Positions 21,950 to 28,766 of a stretch of DNA of 32,619 bases are shown piece after piece. The notes under the pieces are model-generated. The model was not told the DNA's origin and searched no databases. It saw only the letters and a program-made list of their open reading frames with translations. Location: positions 1 through 32,619 of the IMG/VR virus record IMGVR_UViG_3300034104_001094. One strand, written 5' to 3'. This stretch comes from a virus. The position numbers were made by a program, and so were the translations under genes. How positions within the stretch are numbered: position 1 is the first letter of the stretch; each line of letters begins with the position of its first letter.

Positions 21950-23217
21950 CTCCCTCAGAGTATTTTAAGAAAAATAAATATGTATATATTAGTGGCGCTG
22001 TGCCCCGCAATACATGTGATGATTTAACTAAGTATATGTTTAGCCTATATGATGAGGGTAAGCTTACTAAAGACCCTCAATGCCCTCTGTCTGACAGTGT
22101 GTACGGTGATCCAATACTAGACAATTTATTACAAGTTCTAGCAGCGCCACTATCTGCGCAGCTTGGAATTCAACTGTTGCCTACATACACTTATGCTCGT
22201 ATTTATAGACCCGGCGAAACTCTAGTACGTCATATTGATCGTGAAGCTTGTGAGATTTCTGGTACTATGACTCTAGGATTCGATCCTGGATCAGGTATTT
22301 GGCCTATATATTTTACAGGCGATAGAGATGATGTAGTAGGAACCTCAGTAGAAATTAATACTGGCGATCTTGTTATGTATCATGGCAATGAACTATGGCA
22401 TTGGCGCCCAGCATATCGAGGTAAATGGCAAGTTCAAGTATTCTTTCATTATGTAGATGCTAACGGTCCGCACGCTTCATGGGCTAATGATAAACGAACT
22501 ACTACGCCTAGCGTTAAAAGTTTAGATGCAGCCCCCGTAGTCGAAGCTAAGCAGATTACTAAAGCAGAAAATAATGCTTTTGCGGCTTTTAGTTCTAAAA
22601 TTATAAGCGATGGGCTAATAATTAAAACTAGCGATGATGTATTTCCAGGTGCAGTAACTTATCACTCGGGCTTTAATGCTGAACATACATTTAGCGCTGT
22701 AGAATGCGCTCGTATTATGGACTATAGTAAAAAACTATACCCAATTAAGTCTACTGTAGGTGATGGCGATAATAATAAGTATGATCCTAGTATCAGAGCA
22801 GTAGATACTTATAACATTGAATACAATGAAGAGAGTGCTTGGATATTTAAAAAGATTGCAGCAGCTGTAGGAAAAGCTAACGCTGAGTACTATCGTTATG
22901 ATCTGTATGGCATAACTCATGCGTTACAGCTACTACACTATAAAGCTACTGAAAATGGTCATTATGATTGGCATATTGATTGTGGAAATGGTGCTAGTGC
23001 AACTCGTAAAATTTCTGTGTCCGTTCCCTTAACTAGACGTGATGCTTATGTTGGTGGAAAGCTTATTATTAATAATAATGGATCAGAAGTAACAGCTGTA
23101 GACGAGCAAGGTTCTATTTCTATGTTTCCTAGCTATTTACTGCATCAAGTAACTCCCGTTACTGCAGGAGAACGTTGGGTAATTGTTATTTGGATTAATG
23201 GACCTAGGTTTAAATAA
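21946..23217 (+). CDS. Tandem two-domain 2OG-Fe(II) oxygenase
   Basis: This 423-residue protein has two dioxygenase domains in one chain. Domain 1 (about 1-180) has YARIYRPGETLVRHIDREAC with His96 and Asp98, then INTGDLVMYHGNELWHWRP with distal His152, and QVQVFFHYVDANGPH. Domain 2 (about 235-423) has LLHYKATENGHYDWHID with His343 and Asp345, then SMFPSYLLHQVTPV with His400, and ERWVIVIWINGP with Arg410. Both keep an HxD...H triad, so both may be active. Domain 1 resembles stand-alone phage oxygenases and domain 2 resembles prolyl-4-hydroxylase-type enzymes. A linker of about 50 residues joins them. Hydroxylation of a protein, glycan or small molecule is possible; the substrate is unknown. 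Confidence 0.75.
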   Translation: MTPSEYFKKNKYVYISGAVPRNTCDDLTKYMFSLYDEGKLTKDPQCPLSDSVYGDPILDNLLQVLAAPLSAQLGIQLLPTYTYARIYRPGETLVRHIDREACEISGTMTLGFDPGSGIWPIYFTGDRDDVVGTSVEINTGDLVMYHGNELWHWRPAYRGKWQVQVFFHYVDANGPHASWANDKRTTTPSVKSLDAAPVVEAKQITKAENNAFAAFSSKIISDGLIIKTSDDVFPGAVTYHSGFNAEHTFSAVECARIMDYSKKLYPIKSTVGDGDNNKYDPSIRAVDTYNIEYNEESAWIFKKIAAAVGKANAEYYRYDLYGITHALQLLHYKATENGHYDWHIDCGNGASATRKISVSVPLTRRDAYVGGKLIINNNGSEVTAVDEQGSISMFPSYLLHQVTPVTAGERWVIVIWINGPRFK

Positions 23218-23942
23218 TGAATTGTTATGAAAAGCTTTATTTTATAAAGCAGTATACTGATAGCATAGGCTCTATATACGGCACAGAAGACTTTGCTATA
23301 TTTTTATACTCTCTTATAAAAATGAGAAAATCTAAAACAGTGGTAGAGTTAGGAACTGGCTTAGGATCTATAATGCTATGGTCTGCACTAGCTCTACAAG
23401 AAAACAGCTCAGGGCATTTTTATACTGTAGATAATGGTAGCGAATGGCTTAGTTTAAAAGCAGCTAGACCTCAAATGGGCCCACTATTTAGAGAAGAGTA
23501 TGCAGATTATGTTAACAATTTAATCAACTATTTTAAGCTATCTGATAGTGTTACCTTTATTAACAACCAAATTAATTTAGCTAATCTGCCTAACAACATA
23601 GACATTATATTTTCAGACTTTGCTCATGGGCCTAAAGATATTGTAAGCATGTTACCTGATATGCTACTTAAATGTGCAGATAGTGCTGTAATAATGTTTG
23701 ATTCTGCAAGCACATATTATTCATCTTATCATACGTTAGAGGCTATAGTAGCATTGTTCAACGCAGGTAAAATACCTGCAAGTATGAAATCGTCTGAGCA
23801 GTTACAGAAAAAAATTAGTACTAGCAAGTTTACTATTCAACATATGGTAGAATCTAAGCCTAGAGCACAAAACAGCACCGCGTGTTTGTATATAGATCCT
23901 ATTGATATTTTGCCACACCCACTAACTAATATGAGGTTTTAA
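23217..23942 (+). CDS. Class I SAM-dependent methyltransferase
   Basis: This is a 241-residue protein. Motif I is TVVELGTGLGS (41-51), the acidic residue ending the second strand is in FYTVDNG (Asp72), and IDIIFSDFAHGPKD holds Asp134 at the motif IV position. The arrangement fits a small-molecule or O-methyltransferase-type Rossmann fold, and no DNA-methylase signature (NPPY/DPPY, or a PC motif) is present. It lies between two 2OG oxygenase genes and overlaps each by one base (TAATG), so co-expression is likely. Methylation of a hydroxyl made by a neighbouring oxygenase is an attractive but unproven idea. Confidence 0.65.
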   Translation: MNCYEKLYFIKQYTDSIGSIYGTEDFAIFLYSLIKMRKSKTVVELGTGLGSIMLWSALALQENSSGHFYTVDNGSEWLSLKAARPQMGPLFREEYADYVNNLINYFKLSDSVTFINNQINLANLPNNIDIIFSDFAHGPKDIVSMLPDMLLKCADSAVIMFDSASTYYSSYHTLEAIVALFNAGKIPASMKSSEQLQKKISTSKFTIQHMVESKPRAQNSTACLYIDPIDILPHPLTNMRF

Positions 23943-24514
23943 TGTTACAAGTAATTGATAATGTTATTGGAGATAAATATTCTCAACGATTATTTGAGCA
24001 TTGCGTTAGTTTAAAATGGACGTTTGTACCAGACATTTCGTTAGGAAATCAAGCTGCTCGTAATGTTCCCGGATTTTCTTATAACTTCTTTTTGCATAAA
24101 GATTTTAATAATATAGAGCCAGCAACTATAAATACTAATGAATATAGTTTTGTACTTCCTGCGCTACTTGAGGCTATAGACAAATTTGGTCTTACATCTA
24201 TTTCAGCAGAAAACATATTTAGAAGTAGAGCAAGACTTACTTTACCACATCCAGAACTGTCTGAAGAGCAGCGCATGGACAATCCTCATATAGACTATAA
24301 AATTCCTCATTATGTATTGCTATACTATGTTAACTCTACAGATGGTGACACCCTTATGTTAGATGGTAATATAATAAGAGATAGAATAACCCCTAAACGA
24401 GGTAGATTCGTGTTATTTGATGGAAGCATTTTACACTCATCATCAACGTCAACTCTAAGTCCTCGTATAATAATTAATAATAATATTAGACTACCAATAA
24501 AAGGAGATGCCTAA
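23942..24514 (+). CDS. 2OG-Fe(II) oxygenase
   Basis: This is a 190-residue protein. It has PHIDYKIPHYVLLYYVNSTD with His116 and Asp118, then ITPKRGRFVLFDGSILHSSS with distal His165, and SPRIIINNNI with Arg175. This is a complete HxD...H...R set of a 2OG-Fe(II) dioxygenase of the phage/prolyl-hydroxylase type. With the 181- and 423-residue proteins it makes four oxygenase domains in a row, broken only by the methyltransferase. A strong AAGGAG for the next gene lies inside its 3' end. The substrate is not recognisable. Confidence 0.7.
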   Translation: MLQVIDNVIGDKYSQRLFEHCVSLKWTFVPDISLGNQAARNVPGFSYNFFLHKDFNNIEPATINTNEYSFVLPALLEAIDKFGLTSISAENIFRSRARLTLPHPELSEEQRMDNPHIDYKIPHYVLLYYVNSTDGDTLMLDGNIIRDRITPKRGRFVLFDGSILHSSSTSTLSPRIIINNNIRLPIKGDA

Positions 24515-24837
24515 TGGCTGTTGTAGAATACATGTTTAACATAGACGATAATGGGAAACGTTATATCCCAGGATTTATAGATAATAGAGGTCATTGGTAC
24601 GACCCTAATACGGAGACTTATATCGGCTGGATTAAAGATTCTAGAGATTTTTACGTTCCTGACTCTATTGTTAGTTTAACTAAAGAAGAGTTAGTCCAAC
24701 GTCAATTAGCAATTCACGCTATTTCTCCCATGAATAATTTTGGTAATATTGAATCAGGACCTACAGTTATGACAGAAGAAGAAGTTAGAACTCAAGTTGA
24801 AACTTGGTATGATGCTTTTGTGGTGGAAAATTCTTAA
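24514..24837 (+). CDS. Hypothetical protein, 107 residues
   Basis: I do not recognise this family. The N-terminal half is aromatic and Gly/Asp-rich (GKRYIPGFIDNRGHWYDPNT, then YIGWIKDSRDFYVPDS). The C-terminal half is helical and acidic (LTKEELVQRQLAIHAIS; MTEEEVRTQVETWYDAF). There is no membrane segment or signal. The start is backed by AAGGAG 7 bases upstream, the best RBS in the cassette, so it may be made in quantity. Its size and position next to virion genes would suit a small structural or chaperone-like protein, but there is no motif evidence. Confidence 0.5.
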   Translation: MAVVEYMFNIDDNGKRYIPGFIDNRGHWYDPNTETYIGWIKDSRDFYVPDSIVSLTKEELVQRQLAIHAISPMNNFGNIESGPTVMTEEEVRTQVETWYDAFVVENS

Positions 24838-24968
24838 TGGAACTAGTTTTAGCTACAAAATTAAGCGACTTTTCAAAAACTGAATTAACAGAAGTTTTAA
24901 GAAAGCTATTAACACAAGACAGAGAAGCTTTTATGCTTTTAAAAGAGCTTGTAGAAGATGTATTATAG
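24837..24968 (+). CDS. Small 43-residue hypothetical protein
   Basis: The ORF starts with TAATG overlapping the previous stop and ends 8 bases before the next start. This is the same coupling used by real genes in this cassette. The product MELVLATKLSDFSKTEL... continues as a helical, charged peptide with EVLRKLLTQDREAFMLLKEL and looks soluble and amphipathic. It fills an otherwise unexplained gap exactly. The function is unknown; a small regulator or assembly partner is possible. Confidence 0.5.
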   Translation: MELVLATKLSDFSKTELTEVLRKLLTQDREAFMLLKELVEDVL

Positions 24969-24976
24969 GTAATTAT

Positions 24977-25891
24977 ATGACAGAACAACCACAAAGCAAT
25001 TCTATTGCTATATTTAACGATTTAAAATATGATTTAGTAGTAAAAGATGGATCAGAATTTACTATTCCGCTGTCTACTATTTTTGGACGAGGTACAGTAG
25101 CTAAGTCTGAGTCTTTTGGAGGTACTAGCTTAGCTGTAAATGCTCAAAAAGTAGACTTAGCTATAGCTAATACCAAAGATTTACAAAATATTTGGAATCG
25201 TAGCCATACTCAATGGATGTGGAAACACTTAAATCTTTCTTATTTAGATCCACACAAGAACATGAGACAAGTAGCAGCTGAAATAGCGCGTAAACGTCAA
25301 GCTTTAAACGAAGCTAAATGGAATCAGTTAAAGAATGAAATTAAAATTCGCAAGATTGAAGAGCAACTATCCAACGTAGAACTACTAGATCACTGGCAAG
25401 AAATAGAACTTACTGTTAAAAAAGCTGAACTACAAGAAAAAATGGCCGAAGGCATTAGCTATATTGAAGGTGCCATGAAAGATGTGCTTGCTTTGAATAA
25501 CTTATTTGAGCAATTAAAGTCTAAAGTCACCGACTTTAACGAGCTAGACATAGAAAAAGCTGAATCAAAAGCCCACTTAAAACGTAGTATTACTCAATGC
25601 ATTAGAGATGTTCGTCAAAGTGGTTCTATAACTAAAGGTGAACAAGAATATTTAGAACAAATTGGAGTAAATCCAATGAAAATGATGCAGCGTATTAGAG
25701 AATATGTAGCTAGAGAAGCTTCGTCTAGTAGTTGGGATGTTGCTATGTTGCATGAATTTGTAGATGCAGTTGCAGACGAGCTAATTGATGTGTGCAAAGT
25801 AGATGAAATTAGAATGTCAAAAATGGGATTAGATACTAGTATTGATGAAAGTATTGCCTATGATAAGCTAATTGGTAATTCTAATACCTAA
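24977..25891 (+). CDS. Coiled-coil protein of unknown function
   Basis: This is a 304-residue protein. The first ~75 residues are mixed (FNDLKYDLVVKDGSEFTIPL, STIFGRGTVA). Residues ~75-200 are strongly helical and charged (AAEIARKRQALNEAKWNQLK, ELTVKKAELQEKMAEGISYI), indicating coiled coil. The last 100 residues are also helical (YLEQIGVNPMKMMQRIREYV). No catalytic motif, signal peptide or membrane helix is visible. It is the last gene before the terminator at 25919. Candidate roles are an internal virion, scaffold-like or tail protein, and I cannot choose among them. Confidence 0.5.
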   Translation: MTEQPQSNSIAIFNDLKYDLVVKDGSEFTIPLSTIFGRGTVAKSESFGGTSLAVNAQKVDLAIANTKDLQNIWNRSHTQWMWKHLNLSYLDPHKNMRQVAAEIARKRQALNEAKWNQLKNEIKIRKIEEQLSNVELLDHWQEIELTVKKAELQEKMAEGISYIEGAMKDVLALNNLFEQLKSKVTDFNELDIEKAESKAHLKRSITQCIRDVRQSGSITKGEQEYLEQIGVNPMKMMQRIREYVAREASSSSWDVAMLHEFVDAVADELIDVCKVDEIRMSKMGLDTSIDESIAYDKLIGNSNT

Positions 25892-25918
25892 TAACTTTAA
25901 TCTTAATTATAAATGATT

Positions 25919-25954
25919 ATGCTATGTTAGTATCTTACTAACATAGCATTTTTA
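25919..25954 (+). terminator. Rho-independent-like terminator
   Basis: A perfect 14-bp inverted repeat (atgctatgttagta / tactaacatagcat) with a 3-base loop is followed directly by a T-run (ttttta). It begins 27 bases after the stop of the coiled-coil gene. The stem is A+T-rich, as is the genome. It ends the fibre/modification transcription unit and is followed by a fresh promoter. Confidence 0.75.
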
Positions 25955-25995
25955 TTGATATTCAACTCCTGTCCAATACTTTTTTAAAAATTGTT

Positions 25996-26024
25996 TTGAC
26001 TAAGTTACATAAATTAGTTAAAAT
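25996..26024 (+). promoter_or_regulatory. Sigma70-type promoter before the nucleotidyltransferase
   Basis: TTGACT (25996-26001) and TAAAAT (26019-26024) are separated by exactly 17 bp, the same form as the promoters at 13-41 and 31841-31869. The predicted start at about 26031 leaves a short leader containing the AAGG site before the ATG at 26059. Confidence 0.75.
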
Positions 26025-26049
26025 TGTTATAACGATAAAGCTATCCAAC

Positions 26050-26053
26050 AAGG
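26050..26053 (+). promoter_or_regulatory. Shine-Dalgarno site that fixes the start at 26059
   Basis: AAGG lies 5 bases before ATG 26059. An in-frame TTG at 25996 would extend the protein by 21 residues, but it lies inside the promoter -35 box, so it would not be on the mRNA. Confidence 0.65.
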
Positions 26054-26058
26054 TTTCT

Positions 26059-26475
26059 ATGATAAAAGTATTTGTTAACGGCACATTTGATGTTCTACAC
26101 TCAGGACATTTGCAACTATTAGCTCATGCTAAGAGCTTAGGTGATACGCTACTAGTAGCTCTAGACACGGATGATCGAGTATCTGCTAAAAAAGGACCAA
26201 GTCGTCCAGTAAATTCTTTAGTTACTAGATTGCATATTATGAGTTTTTTAAAGCCAGTAGACTCGGTCACTGCATTCAGCAGTGATGCTGAGTTAGAATC
26301 TATAATTAAAAATTACTGCCCAGATGTTATGGTTGTAGGATCAGATTGGCAAGGCAAGTCCGTTATAGGCAGTCAATATGCTAAACGCTTAGTATTTTTT
26401 GATAGAATAAAGAATTTTTCTACTTCAGCTACTTTAGATAAGTATTTGGGTAGTATAAGAGAGAACGATAAATGA
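26059..26475 (+). CDS. Cytidylyltransferase-like nucleotidyltransferase
   Basis: The protein is 138 residues from ATG 26059. VNGTFDVLHSGHLQLLAHAK carries the GTFD..H.GH nucleotide-binding signature (His14, His17). PDVMVVGSDWQGKSVIG and a FSTSATLDKY ending match the 'G.Dw......G' and 'iSTt.i' motifs of the TagD / RfaE C-terminal family. These enzymes make CDP- or ADP-activated alcohols or sugars, such as CDP-glycerol or ADP-heptose, for surface polymers. Which nucleotide and substrate cannot be told. It is first in an operon with fibre genes (ATGA overlap with the next), so surface-glycan synthesis or virion decoration is a plausible context. Confidence 0.7.
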   Translation: MIKVFVNGTFDVLHSGHLQLLAHAKSLGDTLLVALDTDDRVSAKKGPSRPVNSLVTRLHIMSFLKPVDSVTAFSSDAELESIIKNYCPDVMVVGSDWQGKSVIGSQYAKRLVFFDRIKNFSTSATLDKYLGSIRENDK

Positions 26476-28766
26476 GTAATACCTTTACTACTCCAGCAGT
26501 GGTTACCACTCTTTCTCAAAGTAGATTAGACTACAATGAGTCATTACTTACACTGCTTCAAAATTTTGCTAGTGCTGGCCAACCTTCTGGAGGAAACATA
26601 ACTACAGATGGTACTACTGGCTTGCGTACTGGTATGTTATGGTATAAAAGTGGATCTGATACTACCGACGGCCAAGGTAGAATGCTTGTTTATGATGGTA
26701 CAGGCTTTACTAGAAACGGGTTAGTAACTTACAAAATGCCTAGCGTTGCAGCAGCTAACTCTGCTGTAGTAGCTTCTAAAATTTCATATGGTGAGTTAGT
26801 TTCTGTAGGGACAGATGCACTATACATGGTTAATGCAGCTAATACAGGTATTTTTCAAGTAGGTGGAGATGCTATAACACTATCTGGGTTAACTTCTACT
26901 CAGTTTGTTAGAACCGATGTTACTTCTACTATAACAGCAAATCTAACTTTTAGCGGAAGTGGATTTGTTAAAGTACCGTCTGGCAATGATGCTCAGCGCC
27001 CTACTTCGCCAGTTGCAGGTATGTTCCGTTTTAATAGTAATACAATAAGTTTTGAAGGGTATGACGGAGTAGAATGGGGTGCTATTGGCGGGGGTGGGGC
27101 CTTCACTGATGACGGTACTTATATACATTACACTGGAAGCGCTAATGTTGGTATTGGAACTGCCACTCCGTCAGCCAATCTTCATATAGTTGGAACTGGT
27201 AATTTACTTAAGTTAGAAACTGGTACTGCTACTGATGCAAATGGGGTTACTTTAAGACTACAGCAAACCGACACAACTATGGATGTTAATCAGAGTTATG
27301 GCGGAGTTGAATGGGCAGGATTAGATGTTGGAAACGTTGGTGTTAGGGGTTATATTAAAGGTATAGCGGAAGGCACTTCTGGAGAATTTGGACTTAGGCT
27401 AGCTACTCAAGGATCTGGAGCGAGTGCTCCTGTAGATAGAGTTAACATTGGCGCTAGTGGTAATGTTGGTATTGGTGTTAGCGCTAATACTACATTACAA
27501 ATTGCTGGAAACGTAAGCATGTCCGGCGGCGACGCCACCATTTTTAATAGAGAAAACTTTTATTTAGCTCTAGGAGCTAATAATACTGAAGCTATTAGAA
27601 TACTTCCTAGCACTAATATTGGTATAGGGATTACAGCTCCTACAGCAAACTTACACGTTGCCGGAACTGGTTCTATAGTAAAGCTACAAACTGCTACTAC
27701 TACCGATACTAACGGTGTAGCTATGCAGTTTGTACAATCAGACACTACAATAATTAGCGGTCAAGGATATGGCGGCGTAGAATGGTTAGGTTCAGATATT
27801 GAAGGATCTGGTGTTAGAGGCTATATAAAAGGATTTGGGGAGGGCACCTCAGGTGAGTTTGGAATTAGACTGGCTACTCAAGGCTCAGGTGCCAGCGCTC
27901 CTATTGACAGACTTTATGTAGTTTCTAATGGTAACGTTGGTATTGGGGCTATTTCACCTTCTGAAAGATTAGAAGTGTATGGAACTACAAAAGCTAATAA
28001 TATAACCTCTACAAACCTACTAAGTGCTACAACTTCTAATTTAGACGGTGCTGTAACTGTTAACGAGTCTGGAGCTGCTGTTGATTTTAGGGTAGAATCT
28101 GATACTAAAACACATGCGCTATTTTTACTAGGCACTAGTGGTAACGTAAGTTTAGGCACATCTGTACCTACTCAACAGTTGCATATATATGCTAATGATA
28201 CTACTAGCACACAATTATTGCTTGAGCAAGACTCTACTGGTGATGTTGGAGTACAATTTAAGCTAACTGGCGAAAAAGACTGGACGTTAGGAGTTGACAA
28301 TTCTGATAGCAACAGCTTTAAGATTGAAAACGGATCTTCTATAGGTAGCAGCAACGATTTTGTTATTGCTAGCAACGGTTTTGTTGCTATTGGTACAGCA
28401 AATCCTACTGCCAGACTATATGTTAATGGTGTTACAAAATCTCTTAGCTACACTGAAACTGTAGTTACCCTAAGCGGAACCACTCCTTCTGTAGACTGTA
28501 CTCTAGGTAATATTTTTGAACTTACTACTTCTGGAGCTACTACTTTTACTTTTACCAACCCTCCGGCTTCAGGAACAGCGTATAGTTTCACTCTTACTGT
28601 TACTGCTGGAGGAGCTTATGCAATAAATTGGCCTGCAAGTGTTAGGTGGTCTTTAGATATTACTCCGTCAGCTCCAGGATCTGGAGAAGTTGATGTGTAT
28701 GTATTCTATACAACTACCGGTGGTAGCATTTGGTACGGCTTCCAAGCAGGGAACGCATTAGCATGA
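26472..28766 (+). CDS. Long tail fibre with NVGIG beta-repeats
   Basis: This is a 764-residue protein. The N-terminus has FASAGQPSGGNITTDGTTGL and LRTGMLWYKSG; such segments with 'G.lwyd...' are usual in marine phage fibres. From residue 225 on, motifs such as NVGIGTATPSANLHI recur about every 50-100 residues, as in beta-helical fibre shafts. A 106-residue block is duplicated (225-330 and 382-487). The C-terminal ~90 residues (FELTTSGATTFTFTNPP, WPASVRWSLDITP, WYGFQAG) are a familiar beta-sandwich tip. It is translated by ATGA overlap after the nucleotidyltransferase. A distal or long tail fibre is the likely role. Confidence 0.75.
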   Translation: MSNTFTTPAVVTTLSQSRLDYNESLLTLLQNFASAGQPSGGNITTDGTTGLRTGMLWYKSGSDTTDGQGRMLVYDGTGFTRNGLVTYKMPSVAAANSAVVASKISYGELVSVGTDALYMVNAANTGIFQVGGDAITLSGLTSTQFVRTDVTSTITANLTFSGSGFVKVPSGNDAQRPTSPVAGMFRFNSNTISFEGYDGVEWGAIGGGGAFTDDGTYIHYTGSANVGIGTATPSANLHIVGTGNLLKLETGTATDANGVTLRLQQTDTTMDVNQSYGGVEWAGLDVGNVGVRGYIKGIAEGTSGEFGLRLATQGSGASAPVDRVNIGASGNVGIGVSANTTLQIAGNVSMSGGDATIFNRENFYLALGANNTEAIRILPSTNIGIGITAPTANLHVAGTGSIVKLQTATTTDTNGVAMQFVQSDTTIISGQGYGGVEWLGSDIEGSGVRGYIKGFGEGTSGEFGIRLATQGSGASAPIDRLYVVSNGNVGIGAISPSERLEVYGTTKANNITSTNLLSATTSNLDGAVTVNESGAAVDFRVESDTKTHALFLLGTSGNVSLGTSVPTQQLHIYANDTTSTQLLLEQDSTGDVGVQFKLTGEKDWTLGVDNSDSNSFKIENGSSIGSSNDFVIASNGFVAIGTANPTARLYVNGVTKSLSYTETVVTLSGTTPSVDCTLGNIFELTTSGATTFTFTNPPASGTAYSFTLTVTAGGAYAINWPASVRWSLDITPSAPGSGEVDVYVFYTTTGGSIWYGFQAGNALA
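27144..27461 (+). repeat. 106-residue fibre block, copy 1
   Basis: 318 bp encode N[VI]GIG...NLH[IV].GTG...YGGVEW...GVRGYIKG...EGTSGEFG.RLATQ and then GSGASAP.DR. It has the same length as copy 2 at 27615-27932, with divergent codons. Confidence 0.85.
27615..27932 (+). repeat. 106-residue fibre block, copy 2
   Basis: Same 318-bp length and motif order as 27144-27461, with 153 bp between the two. Identical stretches include EGTSGEFG and LATQGSGASAP. Confidence 0.85.

Noticed and set aside
23217-23942. DNA methyltransferase for restriction evasion
   Set aside because: There is no DPPY/NPPY or cytosine-methylase Pro-Cys motif. The fold motifs fit a small-molecule or O-methyltransferase type.
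25996-26058. N-terminal extension of the nucleotidyltransferase from a TTG at 25996
   Set aside because: The TTG is part of the -35 box of the promoter. The family N-terminus (KVFVNGTFD) begins right after ATG 26059, which has an RBS.
28730-28762. Upstream GTG-type start for the SBBP-like propeller gene
   Set aside because: It would overlap the fibre gene by 37 bases. ATG 28763 gives the ATGA overlap used throughout this genome.
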